From: Coriobacteriaceae bacterium
Lineage (GTDB): Bacteria; Actinomycetota; Coriobacteriia; Coriobacteriales; Coriobacteriaceae
Direction of reading: 5' to 3'
Assembly (NCBI GenBank): GCA_902399975.1
Contig: CABOHA010000003.1
Coordinates: 124,001-188,000 of the forward strand
DNA: 64,000 nt
Part shown: piece after piece, positions 1 to 8,559 of the stretch
Numbering within the stretch: position 1 is the stretch's first letter
Layout of the letters: each line of letters opens with the position of its first letter
Translations under genes and position numbers: made by a program
The notes under the pieces: generated by a model
Told to the model about the DNA's origin: nothing
What the model saw: only the letters and a program-made list of their open reading frames with translations
Database searches by the model: none

Positions 1-665
1 TGGTGCTCTACGGCAGCCCGGCGCTCTCGGGCGTGTACGGTTTCCGCATCACGCTCCAGGGCAAGGGTGGCCACGGTTCCAGCCCCGAGATTTGCATCGA
101 CCCCATCACGGCGGGCGTGCATGTGCACCTGGCGCTCCAGGAGCTTATCTCCCGCGAGGTGCCGGCGGCCAAGGAAGTCGCACTTACCGTTGGTAAGTTC
201 GCTGGCGGCCTGGCGGCCAACGTCATCCCCGACGCCTGTGTGCTCGAGGGAACGCTGCGCGGCTTTGATGTTGAGCTCATGGAACACCTCAAGACCCGCA
301 TCGCGGAGGTCGTTAACGGCGTTGCCACGACCTATCGTACGCCGGCGACCATCGAGACGCTTTCGGATGTTCCGCCGCTTGTACTCGACAGCGATATGAC
401 TCAGGCGTCGCTTGGCTACGTGGGCGCAGTGCTGCCCAAGGCGGCTTTCTTGCCGCTTTTCCATGCCATGGCGAGTGAGGACTTCGCGCTTATCTCGAGC
501 AAGATTCCGAGTGCGTACTTTACCGTGGGCGCGGCCGTAACCGACACGGACGAACACTTTGCCCAGCACCATCCCAAGGCACGTTTTAACGATGCCGAGC
601 TTCCTCTCGGCGCCGCGGCTTATACCGCCGTCGCTTTGGGCTATATCGCCGACCACAAGGAGTAA
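1..665 (+). CDS. M20-family metallo-amidohydrolase, C-terminal part (cut by window edge)
   Basis: Reading frame open from the window edge (first full codon at base 3), so the N-terminal catalytic half lies outside. The visible 220 residues resemble M20 peptidases of the hippurate hydrolase/amidohydrolase type: a dimerisation domain (QGKGGHGSSP, then the stretch ending GKFAGGLAANVIPDA) followed by the end of the catalytic domain with MASEDFALI and a late HHPKARFND segment that normally supplies a metal-ligand His. The family hydrolyses N-acyl amino acids or short peptides in the cytoplasm. It is followed after 3 bases by a broken MFS transporter gene, so the pair probably formed an uptake-and-hydrolysis operon. 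The substrate cannot be told from this fragment. Confidence 0.85.
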   Translation, partial: VLYGSPALSGVYGFRITLQGKGGHGSSPEICIDPITAGVHVHLALQELISREVPAAKEVALTVGKFAGGLAANVIPDACVLEGTLRGFDVELMEHLKTRIAEVVNGVATTYRTPATIETLSDVPPLVLDSDMTQASLGYVGAVLPKAAFLPLFHAMASEDFALISSKIPSAYFTVGAAVTDTDEHFAQHHPKARFNDAELPLGAAAYTAVALGYIADHKE

Positions 666-668
666 CCA

Positions 669-1077
669 ATGCCCCAGCAGCGTAAGTTCTTCCCCGGCTG
701 GCTCGTGGTGACCTCCGGCTTCGTGATCATGGCCACGTGCTACACGATTTTCGTCAACTGCATGAGCCTGTTCCAGCCGCTCATCGTCAGCGACCTGGGC
801 ATTTCCCTTGCGCAGTACACCATCTCCAACGCCCACGATCGCTGCGTCTAAGCAGTTTGGCATGGCCGACCTCGGTAAGGTCACGGGCACCATTACCTCG
901 CTCGAGATGGTCGGCGGCACCGTGGGCGCTATCGTCTCGGGCGTGCTGTTCGATGCCACGGGCTCCTTTGCGAGCGCCTGGATCGTGTGCCTGGCGTGCT
1001 CCGTGGTCATGCTCGTGTTCCTGCTGGCATCCGAGCCCATCGCCGCCAAGCTGCGCGCAAGCGTGGCGGGGGAGTAG
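669..1077 (+). pseudogene. MFS transporter, internally deleted and frameshifted
   Basis: An intact-looking start (MPQQRKFFPGWLVVTSGF, a typical first MFS helix) runs in one frame to a stop at 849-851. From about 840 a second frame encodes what looks like the end of the same transporter, including TGTITSLEMVGGTVGA and GVLFDATGSF, ending at 1077. Together they give about 140 residues where the oxalate/formate-like MFS family has about 400, so roughly 250 residues are missing at the junction near 835-850 and the frame is lost. The order N-terminus then C-terminus on one strand points to one internal deletion. It directly follows the amidohydrolase gene. Function is certainly lost. Confidence 0.85.
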
Positions 1078-1110
1078 CGGGTCGCCGCCTATTCCTGTTT
1101 GCCTGTTCTG

Positions 1111-1315
1111 CCCGTGGCTGCCCTGGAAGCCGAATGGATGCTCGTACTGTCATTCGGTTTCCAGGGCAGCCACGGGTCTACGAAATGATCTCTTTTCCTC
1201 CGTCCCCAAGGGATCACGTAATCCGAAGGGGACGGAGGAAAAGGGATCACAAACCGCGGCGGCGTGTCTGGCCGAACGAGTCCCCATACCCTCGTTCGGT
1301 CAGACACGCCGCCGC
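1111..1315. repeat. Three consecutive long hairpins
   Basis: Hairpin 1 pairs 1111-1136 with 1151-1176 (26 bp, one G-T pair). Hairpin 2 pairs 1193-1207 with 1228-1242 (15 bp) and consists of two inverted copies of a TTTTCCTCCGTCCCC element seen again at 52328 and 58901. Hairpin 3 pairs 1256-1280 with 1291-1315 (25 bp, one G-T pair). None ends in a clear T-run, so they are unlikely to be simple terminators. They fill almost all of the space between the MFS pseudogene and hisS; the last ends 18 bases before the hisS -10 box. Confidence 0.8.
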
Positions 1316-1332
1316 GTTGCTGCTTTGTGCCG

Positions 1333-1338
1333 TATAAT
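1333..1338 (+). promoter_or_regulatory. -10 box for hisS
   Basis: TATAAT lies 43 bases before the hisS start. The matching -35 position falls in the right arm of hairpin 3 and shows no good consensus. Confidence 0.5.
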
Positions 1339-1380
1339 GTCCACTACCTATGACGCGATACAAAAGAAAGGTGTTTGCCC

Positions 1381-2694
1381 ATGCAGGCACAGAAGGCGGA
1401 GGGAACCCGCGACCTTATCGGCGCCGAGATGCGCGCTTGGCAAAAGATGCAGCAGATCGCTGCCGGCGTGTTCGAGCCGTTTGGTTTTAAACCCATCGAG
1501 ACGCCCGCGATCGAGCAGGTGGACGTCTTTGTCCACGGCATCGGCCAGTCGACCGACGTCGTGCGCAAGGAGATGTTCCGCGTCTTTAGCGGCGCCAACC
1601 TGGAGCGCGTCTTTACCGAGGGCACCGACACAAAACTCAAGCCCAAGCAGCGCCTGGCGCTTCGTCCCGAGGGCACGGCCGGCGTGGTGCGCGCCGTCGT
1701 GGAGAACAACCTGGTGCCCCAGGGCTCCACGCCGTTTAAGGCCTATTACGCCGAGGCCATGTTCCGCGGCGAGCGTCCCCAGAAGGGCCGCCTGCGCCAG
1801 TTCCACCAGGTGGGTATCGAGTGGCTCGGCGCCCCCGATCCGGCGGCAGACGCCGAGTGCATCATCATGCTCATGGAGTTCTACAAGCGCCTTGGTTTCG
1901 ATCTTTCCAAGCTCCGTCTACTCATTAACTCGATGGGCGATGCCCAGTGCCGTCCGGCCTATCGTGAGCGGGTCAAGCAGTTCATTCTCGATCACGCCGA
2001 CGAGATGTGCGACGAGTGCCGCGAGCGCGCCGAGCTTAACCCGCTGCGCGCCTTCGACTGCAAGAACGACCATTGCCGCGAGATCATGGCCGAGGCCCCG
2101 CTGATGGGTGACAACCTGTGCGACGAGTGTCGCGAGCACTACGAGCAGGTCAAGCACTATCTGGATGCCGCCGGTATCGAGTATGTCGAGGATCCCACCC
2201 TGGTGCGCGGCCTGGACTACTACACCCGCACCGTCTTTGAGGTCGAGGCCCCTGGCGCCGGCGTCGGCTCCATCGGTGGCGGCGGCCGCTACGACGGCCT
2301 GGTCGAGCTCGAGGGCGGCAAGCCCACGGCAGGCGTCGGCTTCGCTGTCGGTTTTGAGCGCGCCCTGCTGGCCCTGCAGGCCTTTGGCAGCGACCTGGGT
2401 GCGGAAGAAGTCCCGTGCGTCTACGTTGCTAACGCCGGCAAAGAGCTGCGTCAGAACGTCTTTACCATTACGCAGCAGCTTCGCGCCGCAGGGATTGTGA
2501 CCGAGGCCGACTATCAGGGCCGTTCGCTCAAGGCCCAGTTTAAGCAGGCCGATAAGGTGGGCGCCAAGCTCATCCTGGTCCTGGGTGGCGACGAGCTTGC
2601 CGCCGGCAAGGTCAAAGTGCGCGACATGGAGAGCCACGACGAGGTCCTCGTCGATCTGACCAACGTGGTCGAGGCGGTTCGCGAGCGCCTGTAG
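1381..2694 (+). CDS. hisS: Histidyl-tRNA synthetase
   Basis: Class II aminoacyl-tRNA synthetase of 437 residues that charges tRNA-His in the cytoplasm. Motif 1 region is near the start (EGTRDLIGAEM), motif 2 contains FRGERPQKGRLRQFHQ, the histidine-specific signatures are LVRGLDYYTRTVFE and GSIGGGGRYDGL, and motif 3 contains GVGFAVGFERALL. An anticodon-binding domain follows from about residue 335. The ATG at 1381 is preferred over an in-frame TTG two codons earlier because GAAAGG is correctly spaced before it. In many bacteria hisS is followed by aspS; here aspS lies 9 kb away. No clear terminator follows. Confidence 0.97.
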   Translation: MQAQKAEGTRDLIGAEMRAWQKMQQIAAGVFEPFGFKPIETPAIEQVDVFVHGIGQSTDVVRKEMFRVFSGANLERVFTEGTDTKLKPKQRLALRPEGTAGVVRAVVENNLVPQGSTPFKAYYAEAMFRGERPQKGRLRQFHQVGIEWLGAPDPAADAECIIMLMEFYKRLGFDLSKLRLLINSMGDAQCRPAYRERVKQFILDHADEMCDECRERAELNPLRAFDCKNDHCREIMAEAPLMGDNLCDECREHYEQVKHYLDAAGIEYVEDPTLVRGLDYYTRTVFEVEAPGAGVGSIGGGGRYDGLVELEGGKPTAGVGFAVGFERALLALQAFGSDLGAEEVPCVYVANAGKELRQNVFTITQQLRAAGIVTEADYQGRSLKAQFKQADKVGAKLILVLGGDELAAGKVKVRDMESHDEVLVDLTNVVEAVRERL

Positions 2695-2901
2695 CGCATC
2701 ATTTTGAACTGCGGGTCCGCCAACACGTCCCGCTCGCGGCGCACGATTGTTACGGGGGCGTTTCGCTTTTATGCTGAATGCCCTCGTTTGCGTATGCCGC
2801 CCACCGAGAAATACGACCATTTGGGGCAAAAAGCCTTGCAATGCAGAAAATACTTTTGTGTGGTAAAGCGCAATCAGGGCCGAAAGTTTTTGCCGAGTGC
2901 C

Positions 2902-2907
2902 TATAAT
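2902..2907 (+). promoter_or_regulatory. -10 box for ppc
   Basis: TATAAT about 45 bases before the ppc start. The rest of the 2695-2951 gap holds no gene or strong hairpin that I can see. Confidence 0.5.
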
Positions 2908-2951
2908 GAATACCGCATGTTACGTGCATAGAAGGAGGAATGGGAGGAAAC

Positions 2952-5765
2952 GTGGCTGAGAACCTAAGCAACCAGTCTGTACCCGAAGCCGCGGCGCGTG
3001 TCGCTGCCGTGGTCAACCGCCTCGTTAACCGAATCGGCTCGAATGCCGAGTCCAAGGAGCGTCTCGCCGAGATCGAGATTCCTGAGGAGCTGCGCGACGA
3101 TCTGGCGCTGTTCTTGCGCCTGGAGCGCCGTGTGCTTAGCGAGTATGATCCCGAGATCACAGACCTGTTCGACAAGATTTTGACAGCCGAGATTGTGGCC
3201 AACGCCGGAAACCCCGGTACGCGTGCTGCCGACGAGTCCGTCGACGAGCAGGGCGTGCCCACTGCCGACGAGCCCACCGCCGTGGCGTTTCGCGAGGTCG
3301 TCGATCTGATCGACAGTCTGCCGCTCGATAAGCAGCAGGTTATCGTCCGCGCCTTTACGAGCTTCTTCCATCTGGCAAACCTGTCGGAGGAGAATTACCG
3401 CGTGGCGCAGCTGCGCGAGCGTGAGGCCGGCGCATCGACCGATACCGAGGTCGATCCCGCCAACGAGCTCACCGTTGCCTATCACCAGCTGGTGGATGAG
3501 ATGGGTGTCGAGGGCGCCAACGAGCTGCTCGGCAAGCTTGAGTTCCACCCCGTCTTTACCGCGCATCCCACCGAGGCCCGTCGCAAGGCCGTCGAGGGCA
3601 AGATTCGTCGTATCTCCAACCTGCTGGAGGAGCGTCCGCGTCTGGGCGGCTCCGACCTGGTGGAGAACGAGCGTCATATGCTGCAGGAGATTGACGCCCT
3701 GGTTCGCACGAGCCCCATCGCGTTGAAGAAGCCCACGCCGGTCGAGGAAGCCGATACCATCATCGACATCTTCGATAACACGCTGTTTGACGTCATTCCC
3801 GTCATCTATCGTCGTTTTGACGACTGGGTGCTGGGTGATAAGGCCGGCACCGTGCCGCCGCTGTGCCCGGCGTTCTTCCATCCCGGCAGTTGGATCGGCT
3901 CCGACCGCGACGGTAACCCCAACGTCACCGCCAGGGTGAGCCGCGAAGTCGCCGCCAAGTATTTCACCCATATGGTGCTCAAGCTCGAGGACAAGTGCCG
4001 CCGTATCGGTCGCAACCTCACGCTCGAGGCCACCTACAGCAAGCCGTCTGCCGAGCTCATCAACCTGTGGAACCATCAGGTCGAGATGAGCACCCAGTAC
4101 ACCGCACGTGCTGAACTGATCTCCGAGCACGAGCCGCATCGCGCCGTCATGCTCGTCATGGCCGATCGTCTGAACGCCACCGTGCGTCGCATCACCGACA
4201 CCATGTACCACAGTGCCGATGAGTTCCTGGATGACCTGCGCGTCGTCCAGCGTTCGCTGGCTGCCTGCGGTGCCGTCCGTGCCGCCTACGGCCCGGTGCA
4301 GACCATTATCTGGCAGGTCGAGTCCTTCGGCTTCCACATGGTCGAAATGGAGTTCCGTCAGCACTCCGTGGTGCACGCCCGCGCCCTCAAGGATATCCAC
4401 GAGAACGGTATCCATGGCGATTTGCAGCCCATGACGCGAGAGGTCATCGACACCTTCCGTGCCATCGGTTCCATCCAAAAGCGCTACGGCAAGAAGATGG
4501 CGCACCGCTACATCATCTCGTTCACCAAGAGTGCCCAGCATGTGGCCGACGTCTTTGAGCTTGCCCACCTGTCCTTTGCACACGAGGAGGATGTCCCCGA
4601 GCTCGACGTGATCCCGCTGTTCGAGCAGCTCGAGGATCTCGAGGGCTGCGTCGACGTGCTCGATCAGATGCTTACGCTGCCCGTGGTGCAAAAGCGCCTT
4701 GCTCAGACCAACCGCCGCATGGAGGTCATGCTGGGCTATTCCGACTCCTCCAAGGATGCCGGTCCTACCACGGCCATGCTCGCGCTGCACTCCGCGCAGG
4801 AGCGCATTGCCAAGTGGGCCGAGAAGAACGATATCGACCTGGTGCTCATGCACGGTCGCGGCGGTGCCGTGGGCCGTGGTGGCGGCCCGGCCAACAAGGC
4901 CGTGTTGGCGCAGCCCAAGGGTTCGGTCAACTGCTTCTTTAAGCTCACAGAGCAGGGCGAGGTCATCTTTGCCCGTTACGGCAACCGCACGCTGGCTCAG
5001 CGCCATGTTGAGTCCGTTGCCGCCGCAACGCTTTTGCAGTCGGCCCCGAGTGTCGAGAAGACCAACACCGAGACCACGCAGAAGTTCTGGGATATGGCCG
5101 AGAAGCTTAACGCCGCAAGCCACGAGCGCTATCTGGACCTGCTGAACACCGAGGACTTTACACCGTGGTTCTCGACCGTGACGCCGCTGACCGAGGTCGG
5201 CTTGCTGCCGATCGGCTCGCGTCCCGCCAAGCGCGGCCTGGGCGCCAAGTCACTCGACGACCTGCGTACTATTCCGTGGATCTTCAGCTGGAGCCAAGCG
5301 CGTATCAATCTGGCCGCTTGGTACGGCCTGGGTACCGCCTGCGAGCAGTTTGGCGATTTGGACCAGCTTAAGGCTGCCTACCAGGAGTGGCCGTTCTTCC
5401 GCACGTTCATCGACAACATCGAGATGTCGATTGCCAAGACCGATCAGCGCATTGCCAAGATGTATCTGCATCTGGGCGACCGCGATGATCTGTCCAAGAA
5501 GGTCTTTACCGAGATGCAGCTCACCCGTAAGTGGGTCCTTGCCATCGTCGGTGACGAATGGCCGCTGCAGCGTCGTCGCGTGCTCGGCTGCGCCGTTCGC
5601 GTGCGCAACCCCTACGTCGACGCCCTGTCCATCGCCCAGGTCCGCGCCCTTCGCGAGGTGCGTATGAACCAGGACGAGATGGCCGAGGAGAAGAAGGCCG
5701 AGTACATGAGCCTGATTCTTTCGACTGTGACCGGCGTCTCGGCAGGATTGCAGAACACGGGGTAA
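2952..5765 (+). CDS. ppc: Phosphoenolpyruvate carboxylase
   Basis: Converts phosphoenolpyruvate and bicarbonate to oxaloacetate, the anaplerotic step and, in anaerobes, the entry to succinate formation. About 937 residues, normal for the family. Catalytic signatures are visible: FTAHPTEARRK (active-site His) near residue 200, GSDRDGNPNVT near 320, GYSDSSKDAG near 595, the glycine-rich MHGRGGAVGRGGGP near 635, and the conserved C-terminus ending QNTG. A GTG start at 2952 behind GGGAGG is chosen because the ATG at 2940 is only one base from AAGGAGG; the earlier start would add four residues. It is transcribed alone. Confidence 0.95.
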   Translation: MAENLSNQSVPEAAARVAAVVNRLVNRIGSNAESKERLAEIEIPEELRDDLALFLRLERRVLSEYDPEITDLFDKILTAEIVANAGNPGTRAADESVDEQGVPTADEPTAVAFREVVDLIDSLPLDKQQVIVRAFTSFFHLANLSEENYRVAQLREREAGASTDTEVDPANELTVAYHQLVDEMGVEGANELLGKLEFHPVFTAHPTEARRKAVEGKIRRISNLLEERPRLGGSDLVENERHMLQEIDALVRTSPIALKKPTPVEEADTIIDIFDNTLFDVIPVIYRRFDDWVLGDKAGTVPPLCPAFFHPGSWIGSDRDGNPNVTARVSREVAAKYFTHMVLKLEDKCRRIGRNLTLEATYSKPSAELINLWNHQVEMSTQYTARAELISEHEPHRAVMLVMADRLNATVRRITDTMYHSADEFLDDLRVVQRSLAACGAVRAAYGPVQTIIWQVESFGFHMVEMEFRQHSVVHARALKDIHENGIHGDLQPMTREVIDTFRAIGSIQKRYGKKMAHRYIISFTKSAQHVADVFELAHLSFAHEEDVPELDVIPLFEQLEDLEGCVDVLDQMLTLPVVQKRLAQTNRRMEVMLGYSDSSKDAGPTTAMLALHSAQERIAKWAEKNDIDLVLMHGRGGAVGRGGGPANKAVLAQPKGSVNCFFKLTEQGEVIFARYGNRTLAQRHVESVAAATLLQSAPSVEKTNTETTQKFWDMAEKLNAASHERYLDLLNTEDFTPWFSTVTPLTEVGLLPIGSRPAKRGLGAKSLDDLRTIPWIFSWSQARINLAAWYGLGTACEQFGDLDQLKAAYQEWPFFRTFIDNIEMSIAKTDQRIAKMYLHLGDRDDLSKKVFTEMQLTRKWVLAIVGDEWPLQRRRVLGCAVRVRNPYVDALSIAQVRALREVRMNQDEMAEEKKAEYMSLILSTVTGVSAGLQNTG

Positions 5766-5786
5766 TCGATAGCCCTGTAGTCGTCC

Positions 5787-5913
5787 GGGCCCGCCATCAG
5801 CTTACTTTTAGGCACGTCCTCGGACATGCAAGAAGCCCTCGCTGCGCACTTTGTGCGGCGAGGGCTTCTTGCGTCCTGCGGAGTGTGCCTAAAAGTAAGC
5901 TGATGGCGGGCCC
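5787..5913. repeat. Nested palindrome E1
   Basis: Outer arms 5787-5815 and 5885-5913 are a perfect 29-bp inverted repeat. Inside lies a second stem, 5828-5849 with 5853-5872 (20 bp with a 2-base bulge and a TT loop). Between the stems are short segments GTCCTCGGACAT and GTCCTGCGGAGT that reappear almost unchanged in the copy at 8314-8438. The element sits between ppc and larA. It could act as a bidirectional terminator, but the outer arms are far longer than needed for that. Confidence 0.85.
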
Positions 5914-6078
5914 TGCGATGTCCGGTCTTCGGCGGATTACTGGCTGGGGGAATAATGGCGCGCTTCGCGCGTTTTGGATGGGGCTTGTCCCGGCGGCGCG
6001 TTTGGCGCTTCGCGCCTCGCGTCTTATCGATTGGGATTGAGATGCATGTGGCGCTTCTCGATTTACGACTGTAGCGGC

Positions 6079-6111
6079 CGCGGTCCCGTTTGGGATCGCG
6101 GTTGTTTTGTT
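6079..6111 (+). terminator. Hairpin with T-rich tail before larA
   Basis: CCGCGGTCCC at 6079-6088 pairs with GGGATCGCGG at 6093-6102 over a GTTT loop and is followed by TTGTTTTGTTG. It lies more than 100 bases before larA, so it could terminate read-through or attenuate larA. The rest of 5914-6230 shows no gene. Confidence 0.55.
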
Positions 6112-6230
6112 GTGCTTCAAATATGAACGTTGTGTTAATGAGTCGGTGGACGGTGGTGTTTTTCGGTGAGCGGCGTATCCTTCCAACGGTTTATCTAGTG
6201 TGTCAGTTGAAAGGAAGAGGGCGCTCGTCA

Positions 6231-7508
6231 TTGTTTGAATGTGAACTGCCGTTTGACCACAAGACGTTGCATCTGGAGCTCGAGGACAAGAACTTCGCTG
6301 GTGTGATGGAGGGTCATCAAAACGAATTTAAGACCACTAAGTCGCAGGAAGAGCTGGTAGAGGAGTCACTTGCCAACCCTTATGGCTCACCTTCGCTCGA
6401 GGAGCTTTGTGCTGGCAAGAAGGACATCGTCATCATCAGCTCCGACCATACGCGTCCTGTTCCTTCGCGTGTGACGATGCCTATTCTGCTGCATCACATC
6501 CACGCTGCCGCTCCTGAGGCACGTGTGCGTATTCTTGTCGCGACCGGTATGCACCGTCCCTCGACGCACGAGGAGCTCGTCAACAAGTATGGCGAGGAGA
6601 TCGTCGCCAACGAGGAGATCGTCATGCATGTTGCGACCGATGACAGCATGATGAAAAAGATCGGCACCCTGCCTTCTGGTGGCGAGTGCATCATCAACAA
6701 GGTTGCCGCCGATTGCGATCTGCTGCTCGCCGAGGGCTTTATCGAGCCGCACTTCTTTGCCGGTTTCTCTGGTAGCCGCAAGTCCGTGCTGCCCGGCATC
6801 GCCAGCTATAAGACCATCATGTACAACCACAACGGTCAGTTTGTGAACGACTCCCATTCACGTGCCGGCAACCTGTGCCACAACCACGTGAGCGAGGACA
6901 TGTTTGCCGCTGCCGAGATGGCTCACCTCGCCTTTGTGCTCAACGTGGTGCTTAACGGCAAGCACGAGGTCATCGGCTCCTTTGCCGGCGACATCCACAA
7001 GGCTCACGAGGCCGGCTGCGAGTTCGTGAAGAGCCTTGCCGGCGTTGAGCCCGTCGAGTGCGAGATTGCCATCACCACCAACGGTGGCTATCCGCTCGAT
7101 CAGAACATCTATCAGGCCGTGAAGGGAATGTGCGCTGCCGAGGCCACACTTCCCGAGGGCGGTGTGATTATCGATGTCGCCGGTTGTGCCGACGGTCACG
7201 GTGGCGAGGGCTTCTATCACAACATCGCCGACAATGATCCGGCAGAGTTTGAGCGCGCCTGCATCGACCGTCCTAAGGATGAGACCCTGCCCGACCAGTG
7301 GACGAGCCAGATCTTTGCACGCATCCTGGCGCATCACCCTGTGATCATGGTCACCGACCTGTGCGATCACCAGATGCTCAAGGATATGCACATGACGCCG
7401 GTCAACACTATCGAGGAGGCGCTCAAGCTCGCCTTTGAGATGAAGGGTGCCGATGCCAAGGTGGCCGTCATTCCCGATGGCCTGGGCGTTGTCGTCGCTC
7501 AGCACTAG
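6231..7508 (+). CDS. larA: Nickel-dependent lactate racemase-type enzyme (LarA family)
   Basis: LarA enzymes use a covalently bound nickel-pincer nucleotide to racemise lactate or related 2-hydroxyacids. The start region LPFDHKTLHLELEDKNFAG matches the usual opening of the family. SSDHTRPVPS and the long GFSGSRKSVLPG stretch (about residues 180-195) correspond to conserved active-site and cofactor-binding regions, and SHSRAGNLCHN follows. A TTG at 6231 is chosen as start: it gives 425 residues, the normal length, and GAAGAGG stands at a usable distance. No in-frame ATG gives a sensible N-terminus. larD follows after 49 bases, and larB and larC, needed to make the cofactor, are encoded nearby on the other strand. 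LarE is not in the window. Substrate could be another 2-hydroxyacid. Confidence 0.88.
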   Translation: MFECELPFDHKTLHLELEDKNFAGVMEGHQNEFKTTKSQEELVEESLANPYGSPSLEELCAGKKDIVIISSDHTRPVPSRVTMPILLHHIHAAAPEARVRILVATGMHRPSTHEELVNKYGEEIVANEEIVMHVATDDSMMKKIGTLPSGGECIINKVAADCDLLLAEGFIEPHFFAGFSGSRKSVLPGIASYKTIMYNHNGQFVNDSHSRAGNLCHNHVSEDMFAAAEMAHLAFVLNVVLNGKHEVIGSFAGDIHKAHEAGCEFVKSLAGVEPVECEIAITTNGGYPLDQNIYQAVKGMCAAEATLPEGGVIIDVAGCADGHGGEGFYHNIADNDPAEFERACIDRPKDETLPDQWTSQIFARILAHHPVIMVTDLCDHQMLKDMHMTPVNTIEEALKLAFEMKGADAKVAVIPDGLGVVVAQH

Positions 7509-7557
7509 TGCGCGGCCCAAACGAATCGTTTGTAACCGACAAGAAAGATAAGGTTTT

Positions 7558-8289
7558 ATGCTTACCAAACTCCTCTGCGAATTCGGCGCAACGGCCCTCA
7601 TGATCATCTTTGGCGTGGGCGTGCACTGCGATACCGTGCTTAAGGGCACCAAGTATCAGGGCTCCGGCCATATGTTCGCCATCACCACCTGGTCTTTTGG
7701 CATCTCGGTCTGCCTGTTTGTCTTTGGCGGCGCCGTGTGCATGAACCCCGCGATGGTGCTTGCGCAGTGCATCGTCGGTCTGGTGCCGTGGGGCAACTGC
7801 ATCCCCTTTATGCTCGCTGATATGCTCGGCGGCTTTGTGGGTGCCGTGATCGCGTGGTTGATGTATGCCGATGAGTTCAAGGCCTCCGAGGGCGCCGTCG
7901 ACCCCATTGCACAGCGCAATATCTTCTCGACCAACCCCACCACCGAGGGCACCAACTATGCCCGTAACTTCTTCTGCGAGGCTATCTGCACCTTTGTGTT
8001 CATCAGCGCCATCCTTGCTGTCGCTAGCCGCGCCGGCGAGAACGTTTTGATGCTCGCTATCTGCGTCGGTCTGATCGTTTGGGCTGTTGGTATGGGCATG
8101 GGCGGCATCACCGGCTTCGCCATGAACCAGGCTCGTGACCTTGGTCCTCGCATGGCCTATCAGGTGCTGCCGATCAAGAACAAGGCCGACAACAACTGGA
8201 AGTACGGCCTGCTCGTTCCTGGCATCGCGCCGTTTGTCGGTGCTATTGTCGCCGCGCTGTTTGTGCATGGCTTCTTGGGCATGTTCTAG
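7558..8289 (+). CDS. larD: Aquaporin-family channel, probable lactate channel LarD
   Basis: A 243-residue MIP-family membrane channel with about six transmembrane helices. The first selectivity loop carries the classic Asn-Pro-Ala (CMNPAMV, about residues 61-67); the second is Asn-Gln-Ala (AMNQARDLGPR, about residues 190-200) instead of NPA, a departure worth noting because the two loops together shape the pore. Gene order larA-larD matches the lactobacillus lar operon, where LarD moves lactic acid across the membrane, so lactate transport is the likely role; glycerol is the alternative. RBS AAGAAAGATAAGG lies just before the ATG. Confidence 0.85.
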   Translation: MLTKLLCEFGATALMIIFGVGVHCDTVLKGTKYQGSGHMFAITTWSFGISVCLFVFGGAVCMNPAMVLAQCIVGLVPWGNCIPFMLADMLGGFVGAVIAWLMYADEFKASEGAVDPIAQRNIFSTNPTTEGTNYARNFFCEAICTFVFISAILAVASRAGENVLMLAICVGLIVWAVGMGMGGITGFAMNQARDLGPRMAYQVLPIKNKADNNWKYGLLVPGIAPFVGAIVAALFVHGFLGMF

Positions 8290-8313
8290 TCGAAGGACGG
8301 CTCTATAAGGTTC

Positions 8314-8438
8314 GGGCTCGGCAAGGGTTTACTTTCCAACGCGTCCTCGGACATGCAAAAAGGCTCGCTGCGCACTTTGTGCGGCGAGCCTTTTTGCGTC
8401 CTGCGGAATGCGTTGGAAAGTAAACCCTTGCCGAGCCC
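8314..8438. repeat. Nested palindrome E2
   Basis: Outer arms 8314-8342 and 8410-8438 form a perfect 29-bp inverted repeat. The inner stem, between about 8355 and 8397, pairs GCAAAAAGGC with GCCTTTTTGC and continues over CTCGCTGCG-type bases. Element length, inner-loop sequences and layout match E1 at 5787, yet the arm sequence differs at about half its positions and every change is matched on the other arm. It lies between the convergent larD and TetR genes and may also serve as a shared terminator. Confidence 0.85.
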
Positions 8439-8559
8439 TGGGCATTCTTGGCTGTGTTCGAACAAGCAACCCAACATATATATCTGAATTTGGATGTGAG
8501 GGGCGCTTTGTTTTTTGGTGCCCTGAGATGGGGGCGAGATTTTGGAATGAGAGGCTAAC

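Noticed and set aside
1111-1315. Hairpin series considered as a CRISPR array
   Set aside because: The stems are different sequences, not a repeated unit with spacers of equal size, and no cas gene is present.
737-2104. 455-codon plus-strand frame across the MFS remnant and hisS
   Set aside because: Arg/Ser/Pro-rich out-of-frame product; the hisS frame accounts for the conserved sequence.
2964-5123. 719-codon open frame opposite ppc, and similar long antisense frames opposite uxaC, aspS, feoB and others
   Set aside because: They mirror real genes in high-G+C DNA, have low-complexity His/Leu/Gly-rich products without recognisable motifs, and lack ribosome-binding sites.
6090-6230. Upstream extension of larA to 6090
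   Set aside because: The 47 extra residues have no similarity to LarA openings, and the better RBS/TTG pair lies at 6214-6233.
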